Positions 28,222 through 36,008 of a DNA stretch of 64,000 nt are shown in pieces. This DNA comes from Helicobacter sp. 16-1353 (lineage in GTDB: Bacteria; Campylobacterota; Campylobacteria; Campylobacterales; Helicobacteraceae), in NCBI RefSeq assembly GCF_003288815.1, contig NZ_NHYM01000008.1:1-64000 (forward strand), given 5' to 3'. Numbering within the stretch: position 1 is the stretch's first letter; each line of letters opens with the position of its first letter. Both the position numbers and the translations under genes were made by a program. The notes below the pieces were generated by a model. The model searched no databases and had not been told where the DNA came from. It worked only from the letters and a program-made list of their open reading frames with translations.

Positions 28222-28398
28222 TTAGGTTTTATAATCCCAATAAACATTAAATTTATTATCCTTAAATAATTTTTGACATCTAAATATATTTTTGAATCTC
28301 CAAAATCCCAAATGCCCACTTAAATAATCATAGTTTTTAATAAGATATAAATTAGAATCATTTTTCTTAAAAATTAAATTATCTGCATTCATCAGCAT
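28222..28398 (-). CDS. Possible small or truncated gene, 58 codons
   Basis: In the gap between selD and the aldolase-like gene the minus strand carries an open frame, 58 codons from ATG 28398 and open without a stop back to about 28464. It has a credible protein look: NLIFKKNDSNLYLIKNYDYLSG and FWRFKNIFRCQKLFKDN. There is no ribosome site before the ATG and no family is recognised. It may be a remnant of a longer gene, or chance. Confidence 0.3.
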   Translation of the reverse strand: MLMNADNLIFKKNDSNLYLIKNYDYLSGHLGFWRFKNIFRCQKLFKDNKFNVYWDYKT

Positions 28399-28461
28399 AA
28401 TGGCGATTTGGTTATCTCTTACATCTAATACAAATATTATATTTATGCTAGAATCCCATTT

Positions 28462-29040
28462 ATGTTAAATATAGATAATAAAACAATAGAAGAGCTAATG
28501 GAAGTCTCCTTAGCAATGTTTAGAAAAAACTTTTTTGGGATTTTTCACGGGGCGATTTCTGCAAAAATAGATGATAGTAAATTTATAATCAACACAAAAG
28601 ATGCTATGTTTGATGATATTTCTAAAAATAATCTTATAGTTTTATCACACAAACAAGATTATAGTTGGCAAGATGCAAGTATAGATGCCTTTATTCATTC
28701 ATTTATTTATAGAGAAATAAACGAAGCAAAATATATAGCATATGCCTTTCCGCCATTTAGCGTTGCTTATTCATTAAATAATACAAAAATCATACCGCAA
28801 GATTATTTTGGATATAAAAAATGCAAAGAAATACTCATTTACGACCCAAAAGAATATAATAGTTGGTATGAAAGGGCAGATGTAGAGATTTGCAACTTTT
28901 TAAAACAAAATAAAATTAATTTTATAGTAGTAAAGGGATATGGGATATATATTTATGATAGGGATATATATCAACTTGCAAAAACTATCGCTATAATCGA
29001 AAATAGTGCCAAAATACTACTTTTATCTAAGATAAATTAA
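28462..29040 (+). CDS. Class II aldolase/adducin N-terminal family protein
   Basis: 192 residues. The block FFGIFHGAISAKIDDSKFIINTKDAMFDDISKNNLIVLS matches the class II aldolase/adducin core (GxxSxR, then INxKxAxFD), and VVKGYGIYIYDRDIYQLAKTIAIIENSAKIL is the usual end. The zinc-binding histidines of true fuculose- or ribulose-phosphate aldolases are not obvious, so it may not be an aldolase. Campylobacterota carry short homologues of this kind without known function. It stands alone, divergent from the small frame upstream. Confidence 0.75.
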   Translation: MLNIDNKTIEELMEVSLAMFRKNFFGIFHGAISAKIDDSKFIINTKDAMFDDISKNNLIVLSHKQDYSWQDASIDAFIHSFIYREINEAKYIAYAFPPFSVAYSLNNTKIIPQDYFGYKKCKEILIYDPKEYNSWYERADVEICNFLKQNKINFIVVKGYGIYIYDRDIYQLAKTIAIIENSAKILLLSKIN

Positions 29041-29228
29041 TATATAGAATCTTTCTCCAATAATCAAATATTAAAACTTCTATAGCATAAAGTTAAATGT
29101 GTCAATTAATTTATTACAAAACTATATTAATAATAATTTAGTTACTAGAACTATTAAATAATTACATAATCAAGCTAAATAATATTTAGTCTTATCATAT
29201 AAATATTATGATATTTTATATTTTTATC

Positions 29229-29257
29229 TTGACTTATCATCTAAAAAAACATATAAT
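29229..29257 (+). promoter_or_regulatory. Strong sigma-70 promoter of groESL
   Basis: TTGACT (29229-29234), 17 bases, TATAAT (29252-29257), near consensus. Transcription would start in the CIRCE element, leaving a leader of about 115 bases before groES. The AT-rich gap 29041-29228 shows nothing else. Confidence 0.8.
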
Positions 29258-29258
29258 T

Positions 29259-29285
29259 CTAGCACTTAAATTTTAAGAGTGCTAA
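29259..29285. promoter_or_regulatory. CIRCE operator of groESL
   Basis: CTAGCACTT (29259-29267), nine bases, GAGTGCTAA (29277-29285). The right arm is perfect and the left arm differs at its two ends. It covers the expected transcription start, so bound HrcA would block initiation. HrcA is encoded in the window. Confidence 0.88.
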
Positions 29286-29380
29286 AATTTAAGTCCAAAA
29301 AAGTTTTATGATTTTTTGGTGCTTTATGAAAACTTTTAAATTTTAATTTCAAAAAATATCACAAATGTAAGGAGATAGTT

Positions 29381-29650
29381 ATGAAGTTCAAACCGCTTGA
29401 TAAACGCGTTCTATTGGAAAGAATCGAAGAAGAAACAAAAACTACTTCTGGGATAATCATTCCAGATAATGCAAAAGAAAAACCACTTGTGGGAACAGTA
29501 AAAGCAATCAGCAAGAAAATTGAAAAAGATTGCGATTTCAAAGTTGGCGATAATGTGGTATTTGACAAATACAAAGGCTCAGAAATCAAAATCGATGGCA
29601 AAGAATATATCGTAATTGACGCAGAAGATTTACTTGGAATCTTAGGCTAA
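29381..29650 (+). CDS. groES: Co-chaperonin GroES
   Basis: 89 residues. [21 protein letters not shown], the mobile loop [52 protein letters not shown]. Caps GroEL. No His/Cys-rich tail of the H. pylori type is present, so the nickel-binding extension is missing. An AAGGAGATAGTT ribosome site precedes the ATG; groEL follows after 23 bases. Confidence 0.98.
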   Translation: MKFKPLDKRVLLERIEEETKTTSGIIIPDNAKEKPLVGTVKAISKKIEKDCDFKVGDNVVFDKYKGSEIKIDGKEYIVIDAEDLLGILG

Positions 29651-29673
29651 AACTAATATTTAAGGAGAAAATT

Positions 29674-31311
29674 ATGGCAAATAAAGAAATTGTATTTTCG
29701 GATAATGCAAGAAATAAGCTATTTGATGGTATTAAACAGCTAAATGACGCAGTTAAGGTAACAATGGGACCAAAAGGGCGAAATGTCCTAATTCAAAAAA
29801 GCTATGGTGCACCAGCAATTACAAAAGATGGTGTGAGTGTAGCTAAAGAAATCGAGCTAAAAGAGCCAATTGCAAATATGGGTGCACAGCTTGTAAAAGA
29901 AGTAGCTTCAAAAACTGCCGATGCCGCAGGAGATGGAACTACTACAGCAACTGTTCTAGCGTATAGCATTTTTAAAGAAGGCTTACGAAATATCACAGCT
30001 GGAGCAAATCCAATCGAGGTAAAACGAGGTATGGATAAGGCTACAAATGCGATTATAGATGAGCTTAAAAAACTAAGCAAAGAAATAAAAGGTAAAAAAG
30101 AAATCGCTCAAGTCGCTACAATCTCCGCAAACTCCGATGAAAATATCGGGAACTTGATTGCTGAGGCAATGGAAAAAGTCGGCAAAGACGGCGTTATCAC
30201 CGTTGAGGAAGCAAAAGGAATCAACGATGAGCTAAATGTGGTCGAGGGAATGCAGTTTGATAGAGGCTATCTAAGCCCATATTTCGTTACAAATAGCGAG
30301 AAAATGACTATCGAGCTAGACAATCCATATGTGCTTTTGACTGATAAGAAAATCACCTCTATGAAAGATATTCTGCCACTTTTGGAATCTACTATGAAAA
30401 GTGGCAAACCGCTACTAATCATCGCTGAAGATATTGAGGGCGAAGCGCTAACTACACTTGTGGTAAATAAACTTCGAGGTGTGCTAAATGTCGCTGCTGT
30501 GAAGGCTCCGGGCTTTGGCGATAGGCGAAAAGAAATGCTAAAAGATATTGCGATTTTAACTGGTGGAAATGTCATTAGCGAGGAACTAGGAAGCACATTA
30601 GAAAACGCTACAATTGCAGATTTAGGACAATGTGCTAGAATCTCAATCGATAAAGATAACACCACAATAGTCGATGGCAAGGGCAAAAAAGACGATGTGA
30701 AAGCTAGAATTGGGCAAATTAAAGCACAAATCGAAACTACCACAAGCGACTATGATAAAGAAAAGCTCCAAGAGCGACTTGCAAAGCTTAGCGGTGGCGT
30801 AGCTGTAATCAAAGTAGGTGCGGCAAGCGAAGTAGAGATGAAAGAGAAAAAAGATAGGGTTGATGACGCACTATCTGCGACAAAAGCAGCCGTAGAAGAG
30901 GGCATTGTAGTTGGCGGTGGCGTAGCTCTAATCCGTGCTGGATTGAAAGTAAAACTATCCCTAAACGGCGATGAGGCAATCGGCTATGACATCATCAAAA
31001 GAGCGATAAGTGCTCCATTAAAGCAAATCGCACAAAATGCTGGATATGATAAAGGTGTGGTTGTCAATGAGATTGAAAAATCTAAAAAAGATAGCTATGG
31101 ATTTGACGCAAGTAGCGGAGAATATGTAGATATGTTTGATAAGGGTATAATTGACCCACTAAAAGTCGCTAGAATCGCATTGCAAAATGCTGTTTCAGTT
31201 TCTAGCCTACTACTTACCACTGAGGCAACGATAAATGAAGTAAAAGAAGATAAGCCAATGCCTCCAATGCCTGATATGGGCGGAATGGGTGGTATGGGCG
31301 GAATGATGTAA
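29674..31311 (+). CDS. groEL: Chaperonin GroEL (Hsp60)
   Basis: 545 residues, full length. [33 protein letters not shown] site [47 protein letters not shown], and a C-terminus [10 protein letters not shown]. Forms the double-ring folding chamber with GroES. Co-transcribed with groES under the CIRCE-regulated promoter; the following hairpin is its likely transcript end. Confidence 0.99.
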   Translation: MANKEIVFSDNARNKLFDGIKQLNDAVKVTMGPKGRNVLIQKSYGAPAITKDGVSVAKEIELKEPIANMGAQLVKEVASKTADAAGDGTTTATVLAYSIFKEGLRNITAGANPIEVKRGMDKATNAIIDELKKLSKEIKGKKEIAQVATISANSDENIGNLIAEAMEKVGKDGVITVEEAKGINDELNVVEGMQFDRGYLSPYFVTNSEKMTIELDNPYVLLTDKKITSMKDILPLLESTMKSGKPLLIIAEDIEGEALTTLVVNKLRGVLNVAAVKAPGFGDRRKEMLKDIAILTGGNVISEELGSTLENATIADLGQCARISIDKDNTTIVDGKGKKDDVKARIGQIKAQIETTTSDYDKEKLQERLAKLSGGVAVIKVGAASEVEMKEKKDRVDDALSATKAAVEEGIVVGGGVALIRAGLKVKLSLNGDEAIGYDIIKRAISAPLKQIAQNAGYDKGVVVNEIEKSKKDSYGFDASSGEYVDMFDKGIIDPLKVARIALQNAVSVSSLLLTTEATINEVKEDKPMPPMPDMGGMGGMGGMM

Positions 31312-31330
31312 TTTCGCTTTTTAATTCTTA

Positions 31331-31359
31331 GATTCGAGGCTAGATTCTAGCTTCGAATC
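31331..31359 (+). terminator. Hairpin after groEL built from an inverted GATTC pair
   Basis: GATTCGAGGCTAG (31331-31343) pairs with CTAGCTTCGAATC (31347-31359) over 13 positions with one G-T wobble; the loop is ATT. It lies 20 bases past the groEL stop. No long T-run follows, so it may act as an RNA stabiliser as well as a terminator. Confidence 0.7.
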
Positions 31360-31463
31360 ACCTCCTTAAAAATCATAAAAATCCACAAAAACTCATATAT
31401 AACTTCTAAAAGATTTGGATTCTTGGGAATCTGGATTCTAATAAATTGTTTAGCTTTAAAATT

Positions 31464-31549
31464 TTTATTTTGTCCTACCTACCGCCCTTTTTTAAATATG
31501 AGGCTCACTCCTCACGGAATCTTTTTAAAATGGCTAAAGTAATTTTTAG
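31464..31549 (+). repeat. Dispersed intergenic element, copy 1
   Basis: Begins TTTATTTTGTCCTA and ends near GGCTAAAGTAATTTTTAG, with a small hairpin (TGAGG/CCTCA) in the middle. It shares both ends with copies at 31921-32000 (inverted) and 54432-54515, while the core differs. It lies in the roughly 900-base gene-free stretch between groEL and the Sel1 island. Confidence 0.55.
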
Positions 31550-31680
31550 TAAATTTAGATTCTATGTAAAGCATAGCGACGACAAGAAGCATTATCAATA
31601 GTTGGCAAGGAAGCTACGCTTGTTTTGGGGGCTTCGGGGGATAAGGGGAGCGAATTTCACTTTTACTAGAAACTGCGTTT

Positions 31681-31730
31681 GCAAGAAACTCTCTCCGCTC
31701 GTTTTGCAAGAAACTCTCTCCGCTCGTTTT
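31681..31730 (+). repeat. Two perfect 25-base tandem repeats
   Basis: Two identical units starting GCAAGAAACTCTCTCCGCTC, at 31681-31705 and 31706-31730. Non-coding as far as I can see; a GC-rich stretch just before (31624-31660) resembles the inverse of 50881-50912. Confidence 0.85.
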
Positions 31731-31920
31731 GCCACGAATTGGAAAATTCATCATTTAAGCCCTTTTTGCCCTCTTTTTTTATGAAACAAGCCAAATTAAA
31801 GCGATAAAATAGGATTCTATGAAGATGGTTTTGGTTTTGGTTTTTCTTGCAATCTATTATACAAAACTTCATTTTTCCGCCTAATACTCCTATTTGCTAC
31901 TAACGCACAGGGTTTTATTT

Positions 31921-32000
31921 AACCTAAAATTACTTAGCAATTTTTAAGAATCTTATATGAGGCGTAAGCATAGAACGAGCGATGGATAGGACAAAATAAA
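31921..32000 (-). repeat. Dispersed intergenic element, copy 2 (inverted)
   Basis: Read on the minus strand it starts TTTATTTTGTCCTA and ends AGATTCTTAAAAATTGCT followed by AAGTAATTTTAG, matching copy 1 at both ends. The middle differs. Confidence 0.5.
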
Positions 32001-32155
32001 GCAAACTTAAGAATGTAAGAATATTTAAAGTTTCTTAGATTCTAGATTCAAAATCTAAGATTCACTTCCTAAAAAGATTTATTTTTGATTGGGTGGTCGT
32101 TTCAATCAACCTTGTAAGATAGAATCTTTATTATCTTATAAATATTCTTAAAATG

Positions 32156-32232
32156 CCACAAATTACATTATTTCACAAGATTATCTCAATAAAGATTCTA
32201 TAAAAATATTTAAGAATAGTTTTATATTGTAA
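32156..32232 (+). promoter_or_regulatory. Duplicated promoter region, copy 1
   Basis: About 77 bases nearly identical to 34087-34162, starting CCACAAATTACATTATTTCAC. It ends in a TATATT -10-like box (32223-32228). It drives either the 102-codon gene or the first Sel1 gene. Confidence 0.6.
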
Positions 32233-32240
32233 TGTATACA

Positions 32241-32540
32241 ATGAATCGATTTATTGTATTTACAAATACTAGAGTGGTAACAGCTGCTTCAGCTATATTT
32301 AAAAAACTTGCTTCAATATTGGCAGGTGGTGGAGTAACAGGATTCTTATTTGCTTTAGCAACGGAAGTTATTACAGGTGGCTGGAATGACGATGTAGATA
32401 TTTTAAAAGACAAAACATTGGCAGAACTTGTTAGTGAGCGAGATAATCTTAGAACTAATGGCTTAGCTTGGGCTGTTGTAACGCAAGTAATGGCTAGAGA
32501 AAAAGGCAATATCGAATTAGCCTTTTTGGGTTTTATGTAA
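32241..32540 (+). CDS. Hypothetical small protein in the leader of the first Sel1 gene
   Basis: From ATG 32241 it has 99 residues (102 if ATG 32232 is used). It has a Gly-rich hydrophobic helix (LASILAGGGVTGFLFALATEVI) and a charged C-terminal half. There is no ribosome site, but both ATGs lie within about ten bases of the start predicted from the -10 box, so translation could be leaderless. The opposite strand also has an open frame, but its composition looks like a shadow. No family recognised. The paralogous unit at 34.2 kb lacks this gene. Confidence 0.5.
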   Translation: MNRFIVFTNTRVVTAASAIFKKLASILAGGGVTGFLFALATEVITGGWNDDVDILKDKTLAELVSERDNLRTNGLAWAVVTQVMAREKGNIELAFLGFM

Positions 32541-32549
32541 AATAATATA

Positions 32550-32577
32550 ATATGGGAGAGCTTAGATTCTCCCATAT
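32550..32577 (+). terminator. Perfect ten-pair hairpin before the first Sel1 gene
   Basis: ATATGGGAGA (32550-32559) pairs with TCTCCCATAT (32568-32577), loop of eight bases containing AGAT. It lies between the small gene and the Sel1 gene and may end the first transcript or protect the second. The paralogous unit keeps only the CTCCCATA arm. Confidence 0.55.
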
Positions 32578-32611
32578 ACTTCATAATTTTTAAAATCACA
32601 AAAGGAATAAA

Positions 32612-33091
32612 ATGAAAAAGATATTATTAATATTGGCTTTATCTTATGGCTATTTATTTGCCTCTTTCTATTTAGATGAATCAGAGATTGAAAGTTATAA
32701 GGCAAGATGTGAGGCTAGGGATAAGGACGCTTGTAGCAAGCTAGGTTCTCATTACTCTAATACTTTTAGTGCTTCTGGATATACTGATTTAGTAGCAAAG
32801 GAATTAAATCTTAAATATTTTATGAGAGCTTGTAATGATTTACGAGAAGGTGGCAGTTGCACTAGCTTGGGTTCTTATTATGCGATAGTTGAAAAAGATA
32901 AAAATAAAGAATTTGAATTTTATGAAAAAGCTTGTAGCTATGGTGATGCCGGTGGTTGCTATTTACTTGCTAGTAAACTTGAAAGAGAAGCTAACAATGC
33001 AAGTGGAAAAGATAAAAAAGAATTAATAAGAAAATCAAAGCAATTTTATAAAAAAGCTTGTAATTTAGGGCATAAACCAGCTTGTGGATAA
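32612..33091 (+). CDS. Secreted Sel1-repeat (Hcp-like) cysteine-rich protein
   Basis: 159 residues with a signal peptide (MKKILLILALSYGYLFAS). Sel1-like helical repeats follow, each with a paired-cysteine pattern: YKARCEARDKDACSKLG, FMRACNDLREGGSCTSLG, YEKACSYGDAGGCYLLA, YKKACNLGHKPACG. These match the disulfide-linked alpha/alpha repeats of the Helicobacter cysteine-rich proteins (Hcp). Likely periplasmic or exported; the role is unknown. Good ribosome site (AAAGGAATAAA). About two thirds identical in parts to the gene at 34250. Confidence 0.85.
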   Translation: MKKILLILALSYGYLFASFYLDESEIESYKARCEARDKDACSKLGSHYSNTFSASGYTDLVAKELNLKYFMRACNDLREGGSCTSLGSYYAIVEKDKNKEFEFYEKACSYGDAGGCYLLASKLEREANNASGKDKKELIRKSKQFYKKACNLGHKPACG

Positions 33092-33149
33092 GTTTAAACA
33101 TATCTTTTCTTTGTGTAATTTTTAGATTTATATAAACAAACATAATATT

Positions 33150-33191
33150 TTATACAAAGCTTGTAAACTAGAGTCGAAATATTGCAAATAG
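33150..33191 (+). pseudogene. C-terminal remnant of a Sel1-type gene
   Basis: In frame it reads LYKACKLESKYCK then stop, closely matching the tail FYRKACRLESRYCD of the Sel1 gene at 34766-35248. No start or upstream repeats remain, so this is a leftover of a lost paralogue. Confidence 0.6.
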
Positions 33192-33242
33192 CATAAATTT
33201 TTAATGAAATTTTAGAAATTAATTTAATAAATTGGAGGGAAA

Positions 33243-33506
33243 ATGCATTTAGGCGGGTATCTTATGATAGCTTTATATTCGTATATGTTTGCCAAAAATG
33301 ATACAAATTGGGGGTTTAATATCATTACATTTATAGCTTTTGGGATTGCTTGTTATTTTATGATGAAATTTGTTGGACTATTTGCTATATTTGGTATTAT
33401 AATCTGCGTAGTAGGCAGGGAAATCAGTCGCCAAACTTCAAATATTGCAAGTATCATATTTACCATAATTATCGTTTTTTTGGGCGGTGGATTGTGGTTT
33501 TTATGA
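33243..33506 (+). CDS. Small multi-pass membrane protein
   Basis: 87 residues after an excellent ribosome site (GGAGGGAAAATG). Three or four hydrophobic stretches (LGGYLMIALYSYMFA; FNIITFIAFGIACYFMMKFVGLFAIFGIIICVV; IASIIFTIIIVFLGGGLWFL) leave little soluble sequence. No family recognised. It sits among the Sel1 genes. Confidence 0.6.
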   Translation: MHLGGYLMIALYSYMFAKNDTNWGFNIITFIAFGIACYFMMKFVGLFAIFGIIICVVGREISRQTSNIASIIFTIIIVFLGGGLWFL

Positions 33507-33662
33507 GAATCTCATTCACCATACTTTTATATGCTATTTTGCCACTATCTCCACTCTTGCAAAGTTCAAGGTAAAATTTGATTTTTGCAAGATTTGCCTA
33601 GGATTTCAAAATCTAATAGAATCTTTGCAATATAAATATTAATATTTGCGAGTTAAAAAAGA

Positions 33663-34010
33663 ATGATTACGCCTATTGCGTTTGGTGATGGCTATTATGG
33701 TATCGATTATCAATATATAATAATGCTTGCGGTAGTTAGCGTTGCTTGGCGTGTATTTCGCCTTGATGAGCATAAGACAAAAATATATATCGCTATAGCC
33801 GTTATTATTTGTCTTATTGCTCTAAAAAACATTAAAGATATTATCGATAATTTTCATTCAATACTTGCATTGCTTCTTATTTGTGGCTCGTGGTCGCTTC
33901 TACTAACTGAGACTAATAAAGATGATTATTCCATTTTTAAACTTTTTGTATATTTTTCTGTAATGCTTGGAGCTACTATTGTTTCTATGAATGTAATGTT
34001 AAATCAATAA
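33663..34010 (+). CDS. Small membrane protein
   Basis: 115 residues, four hydrophobic segments (YIIMLAVVSVAWRVF; YIAIAVIICLIAL; ILALLLICGSWSLLL; LFVYFSVMLGATIVSMNVML) with short charged loops. The ribosome site is weak (AAAAAAGA). Unrecognised; lies between the two similar Sel1 units. Confidence 0.55.
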   Translation: MITPIAFGDGYYGIDYQYIIMLAVVSVAWRVFRLDEHKTKIYIAIAVIICLIALKNIKDIIDNFHSILALLLICGSWSLLLTETNKDDYSIFKLFVYFSVMLGATIVSMNVMLNQ

Positions 34011-34086
34011 TAGCTTTAAAAACTCCCTTAAAAGATTCCACCATTTAGATTCTTTGGTTTAGATTCTACTAAATTAAATTCTAAGC

Positions 34087-34162
34087 CCACAAATTACATT
34101 ATTTCACAGCATTATCTCAATAAAGATTCTATAAAAATATTTAAGAAATAGTTTATAATGTA
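34087..34162 (+). promoter_or_regulatory. Duplicated promoter region, copy 2
   Basis: Nearly identical to 32156-32232. A TATAAT box at 34154-34159 is the likely -10, giving a leader of about 85 bases before the Sel1 gene at 34250. The high identity points to a recent duplication of the promoter and gene together. Confidence 0.65.
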
Positions 34163-34249
34163 GGATTTATAATTAATTTAATGAATTAAATGTGGAATCT
34201 AAAATCTCCCATACATTAGACTTCATAAATCAAGCTACAAAGGAATAAA

Positions 34250-34729
34250 ATGAAAAAAATAGTTTTATTATTAGCTTTGTCTTATGCTTTTTTGTCTGCT
34301 TTCACTATTAACGAAGCCGACATAGAAAATTATAAGAGAAAATGTGAAGCTGGAAACAAAGACGCTTGTTATGATTTAGGCTCTCATTATTCAAACAAAC
34401 TTGGTTTATCTACGAATGATTTAGAAACAAAACAATTAAAGCTTAAATATTTTATGAGGGGTTGCAATGATTTACGAGAAGGGCGTAGTTGTAGCAGTTT
34501 AGGTTCACATTATGGTTTAGTAGAAAAAGACAAAAATAAAGAATTAGAGTTCTATAATAAAGCTTGTGATTATAATAATTCGAATAGTTGTAGGCTTCTT
34601 GCAAATATATATGAGAGTGATGCGAACAACGCAAGTGGAAAAGATAAAAAAGAATTAATAAGAAAATCAAAGCAATACAACAAAAAAGCCTGTAATCTAG
34701 GGCATAAATTGGCTTGTGGAGATGTTTGA
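34250..34729 (+). CDS. Secreted Sel1-repeat (Hcp-like) protein, paralogue of 32612
   Basis: 159 residues with signal peptide MKKIVLLLALSYAFLSAF. It has the same cysteine-pair repeats as the gene at 32612: YKRKCEAGNKDACYDLG, FMRGCNDLREGRSCSSLG, YNKACDYNNSNSCRLLA, NKKACNLGHKLACG. The C-terminal half and the segment SGKDKKELIRKSKQ are almost identical between the two, at DNA level as well. Preceded by AAAGGAATAAAATG and the duplicated promoter. Confidence 0.85.
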   Translation: MKKIVLLLALSYAFLSAFTINEADIENYKRKCEAGNKDACYDLGSHYSNKLGLSTNDLETKQLKLKYFMRGCNDLREGRSCSSLGSHYGLVEKDKNKELEFYNKACDYNNSNSCRLLANIYESDANNASGKDKKELIRKSKQYNKKACNLGHKLACGDV

Positions 34730-34765
34730 TAAATATCATAAATCAAAATCACAAAAGGAAATAAA

Positions 34766-35248
34766 ATGAAAAAGATATTATTAATATTGGCTTTAGTTTT
34801 TAGTGGAGTTTTTGCAGCAAAATTAACCCAAGCCGAGTTAGAAAGTGCCATAGCTGGTTGTAAGGCAAATAATGCGAGTGATTGTCGTAAAGCTGGGGGA
34901 TATTATATTGGAGACCTTTATACCGAGAACTTGCCCCTTGCATATGAGTATTTGTCGAAAGGTTGTAATCTAAAAGATGGCTCTAGTTGTGCCCAAATAG
35001 GATTGTCCAATCTGTTTAATAAAGCAATCGGCAACACGATGAGTAAAGAGGAAGTGCTAAAAACTAGAATTGAATATTTTAAAAAAGGTTGCGAATATAA
35101 TGACGCCTTTGCTTGTAGACGCGCGGGAAGTGAGAGTGAGGCGATAGCCCAAGATGAGGCTAATAGAAGCATTAAAAAAGAGCTAGAAAGAGAAGCTGAA
35201 AAGTTTTATAGGAAAGCCTGTAGGCTAGAATCTAGATATTGTGATTAA
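34766..35248 (+). CDS. Secreted Sel1-repeat (Hcp-like) protein, divergent paralogue
   Basis: 160 residues; signal peptide MKKILLILALVFSGVFAAK. Repeats with cysteine pairs: IAGCKANNASDCRKAG, LSKGCNLKDGSSCAQIG, FKKGCEYNDAFACRRAG, YRKACRLESRYCD. The first part of the gene, from the ribosome site through the signal peptide, closely matches the start of the 32612 gene, while the rest differs. It follows the previous Sel1 gene after 36 bases. Confidence 0.83.
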   Translation: MKKILLILALVFSGVFAAKLTQAELESAIAGCKANNASDCRKAGGYYIGDLYTENLPLAYEYLSKGCNLKDGSSCAQIGLSNLFNKAIGNTMSKEEVLKTRIEYFKKGCEYNDAFACRRAGSESEAIAQDEANRSIKKELEREAEKFYRKACRLESRYCD

Positions 35249-35274
35249 TAGAATAATATGGAGCAAAGTAGTAA

Positions 35275-35799
35275 ATGAAAAAAATCTTTTATATATTAGC
35301 GATAAGTGCGATTGCAAGTAGTTTTATAGTTGGTTGCGGAAATGCGAATCTCACAAATATTTCAAATAGCTTAGATAGCGAAACAGCAGAGATTCTAAAA
35401 AATTGCGATTTAGGTAAAGCAAATTCTTGCTATGCTCTTGGAATGCAATATATCAAATCACATTCCGCAAACCCCCTAGAATCCCATAAATCCGCCATAA
35501 AATATATGGAAAAATCTTGCGATTTGGGCTATGGCAGGGGCTGTGCGGTATTAGGGCTATTATACGATAGTAGCCTAAATAGTGGCACTCCAAAGGAAAT
35601 TCTAAGCGATGAGAGCAAATCCTTTGAATACCTAATAAAAGCCTGTGATGAATACGAAGTAAGAGAATCTTGTATGTCCTTAGAGCGAAAATATCAATAT
35701 AAATTCGAAGACGAACAAGACCCCAATCTTAAGAATGAATACAAGCAAAAAGCAGAATCTTATAGCAAAAAAGCCAAAGATTTAGAATCTACGAAATAA
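35275..35799 (+). CDS. Sel1-repeat lipoprotein
   Basis: 174 residues. Signal peptide with lipobox IVGC (Cys21), so a lipid-anchored member of the Sel1 cluster. Repeats: ILKNCDLGKANSCYALG, MEKSCDLGYGRGCAVLG, LIKACDEYEVRESCMSLE. It ends in a Lys-rich helix. Last gene of the cluster, 26 bases after the previous one and followed by a terminator hairpin. Confidence 0.82.
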   Translation: MKKIFYILAISAIASSFIVGCGNANLTNISNSLDSETAEILKNCDLGKANSCYALGMQYIKSHSANPLESHKSAIKYMEKSCDLGYGRGCAVLGLLYDSSLNSGTPKEILSDESKSFEYLIKACDEYEVRESCMSLERKYQYKFEDEQDPNLKNEYKQKAESYSKKAKDLESTK

Positions 35800-35809
35800 T
35801 TAAAAACTA

Positions 35810-35832
35810 CTAAGAGAATTTTAATCTCTTAG
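35810..35832 (+). terminator. Terminator of the Sel1 cluster
   Basis: CTAAGAGA (35810-35817) pairs with TCTCTTAG (35825-35832). A second hairpin, CTAGAAAT/ATTTCTAG, follows at 35833-35852 inside the copied pepD tail. Confidence 0.6.
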
Positions 35833-36008
35833 CTAGAAATTAAGATTTCTAGAATCTTTAAAAATTGATTAATAATCTATTTTTTGATTTCTATAAACTT
35901 GCTCGATATTTTTTAATAATGTAGAATCTTTCCGCTCCCAAGCGTCATATAAACCGCTAATCTTAATATTTTTAAATCGCTTTTTTAGCGATTCCATTTG
36001 TCTAAAAA
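35830..36008 (-). pseudogene. Duplicated, internally deleted copy of the pepD 3' end
   Basis: 35830-35872 repeats the last bases of pepD (36010-36051) and 35873-36008 repeats pepD 36179-36315 with few changes, including the text coding for the SLKMRFKNIKISGLYDAWER region. The 127 bases between are missing. It sits directly downstream of pepD in transcription direction and cannot code for a working enzyme. Confidence 0.85.

Noticed and set aside
30267-30743. 158-codon frame antisense to groEL
   Set aside because: It lies wholly inside a certain gene, has no ribosome site and a Ser/Pro/Leu-rich shadow composition.
32222-32599. 125-codon frame opposite the small gene before the Sel1 cluster
   Set aside because: Rich in Ser, Thr and Pro and crosses the hairpin and promoter region; the plus-strand frame looks more like a protein.
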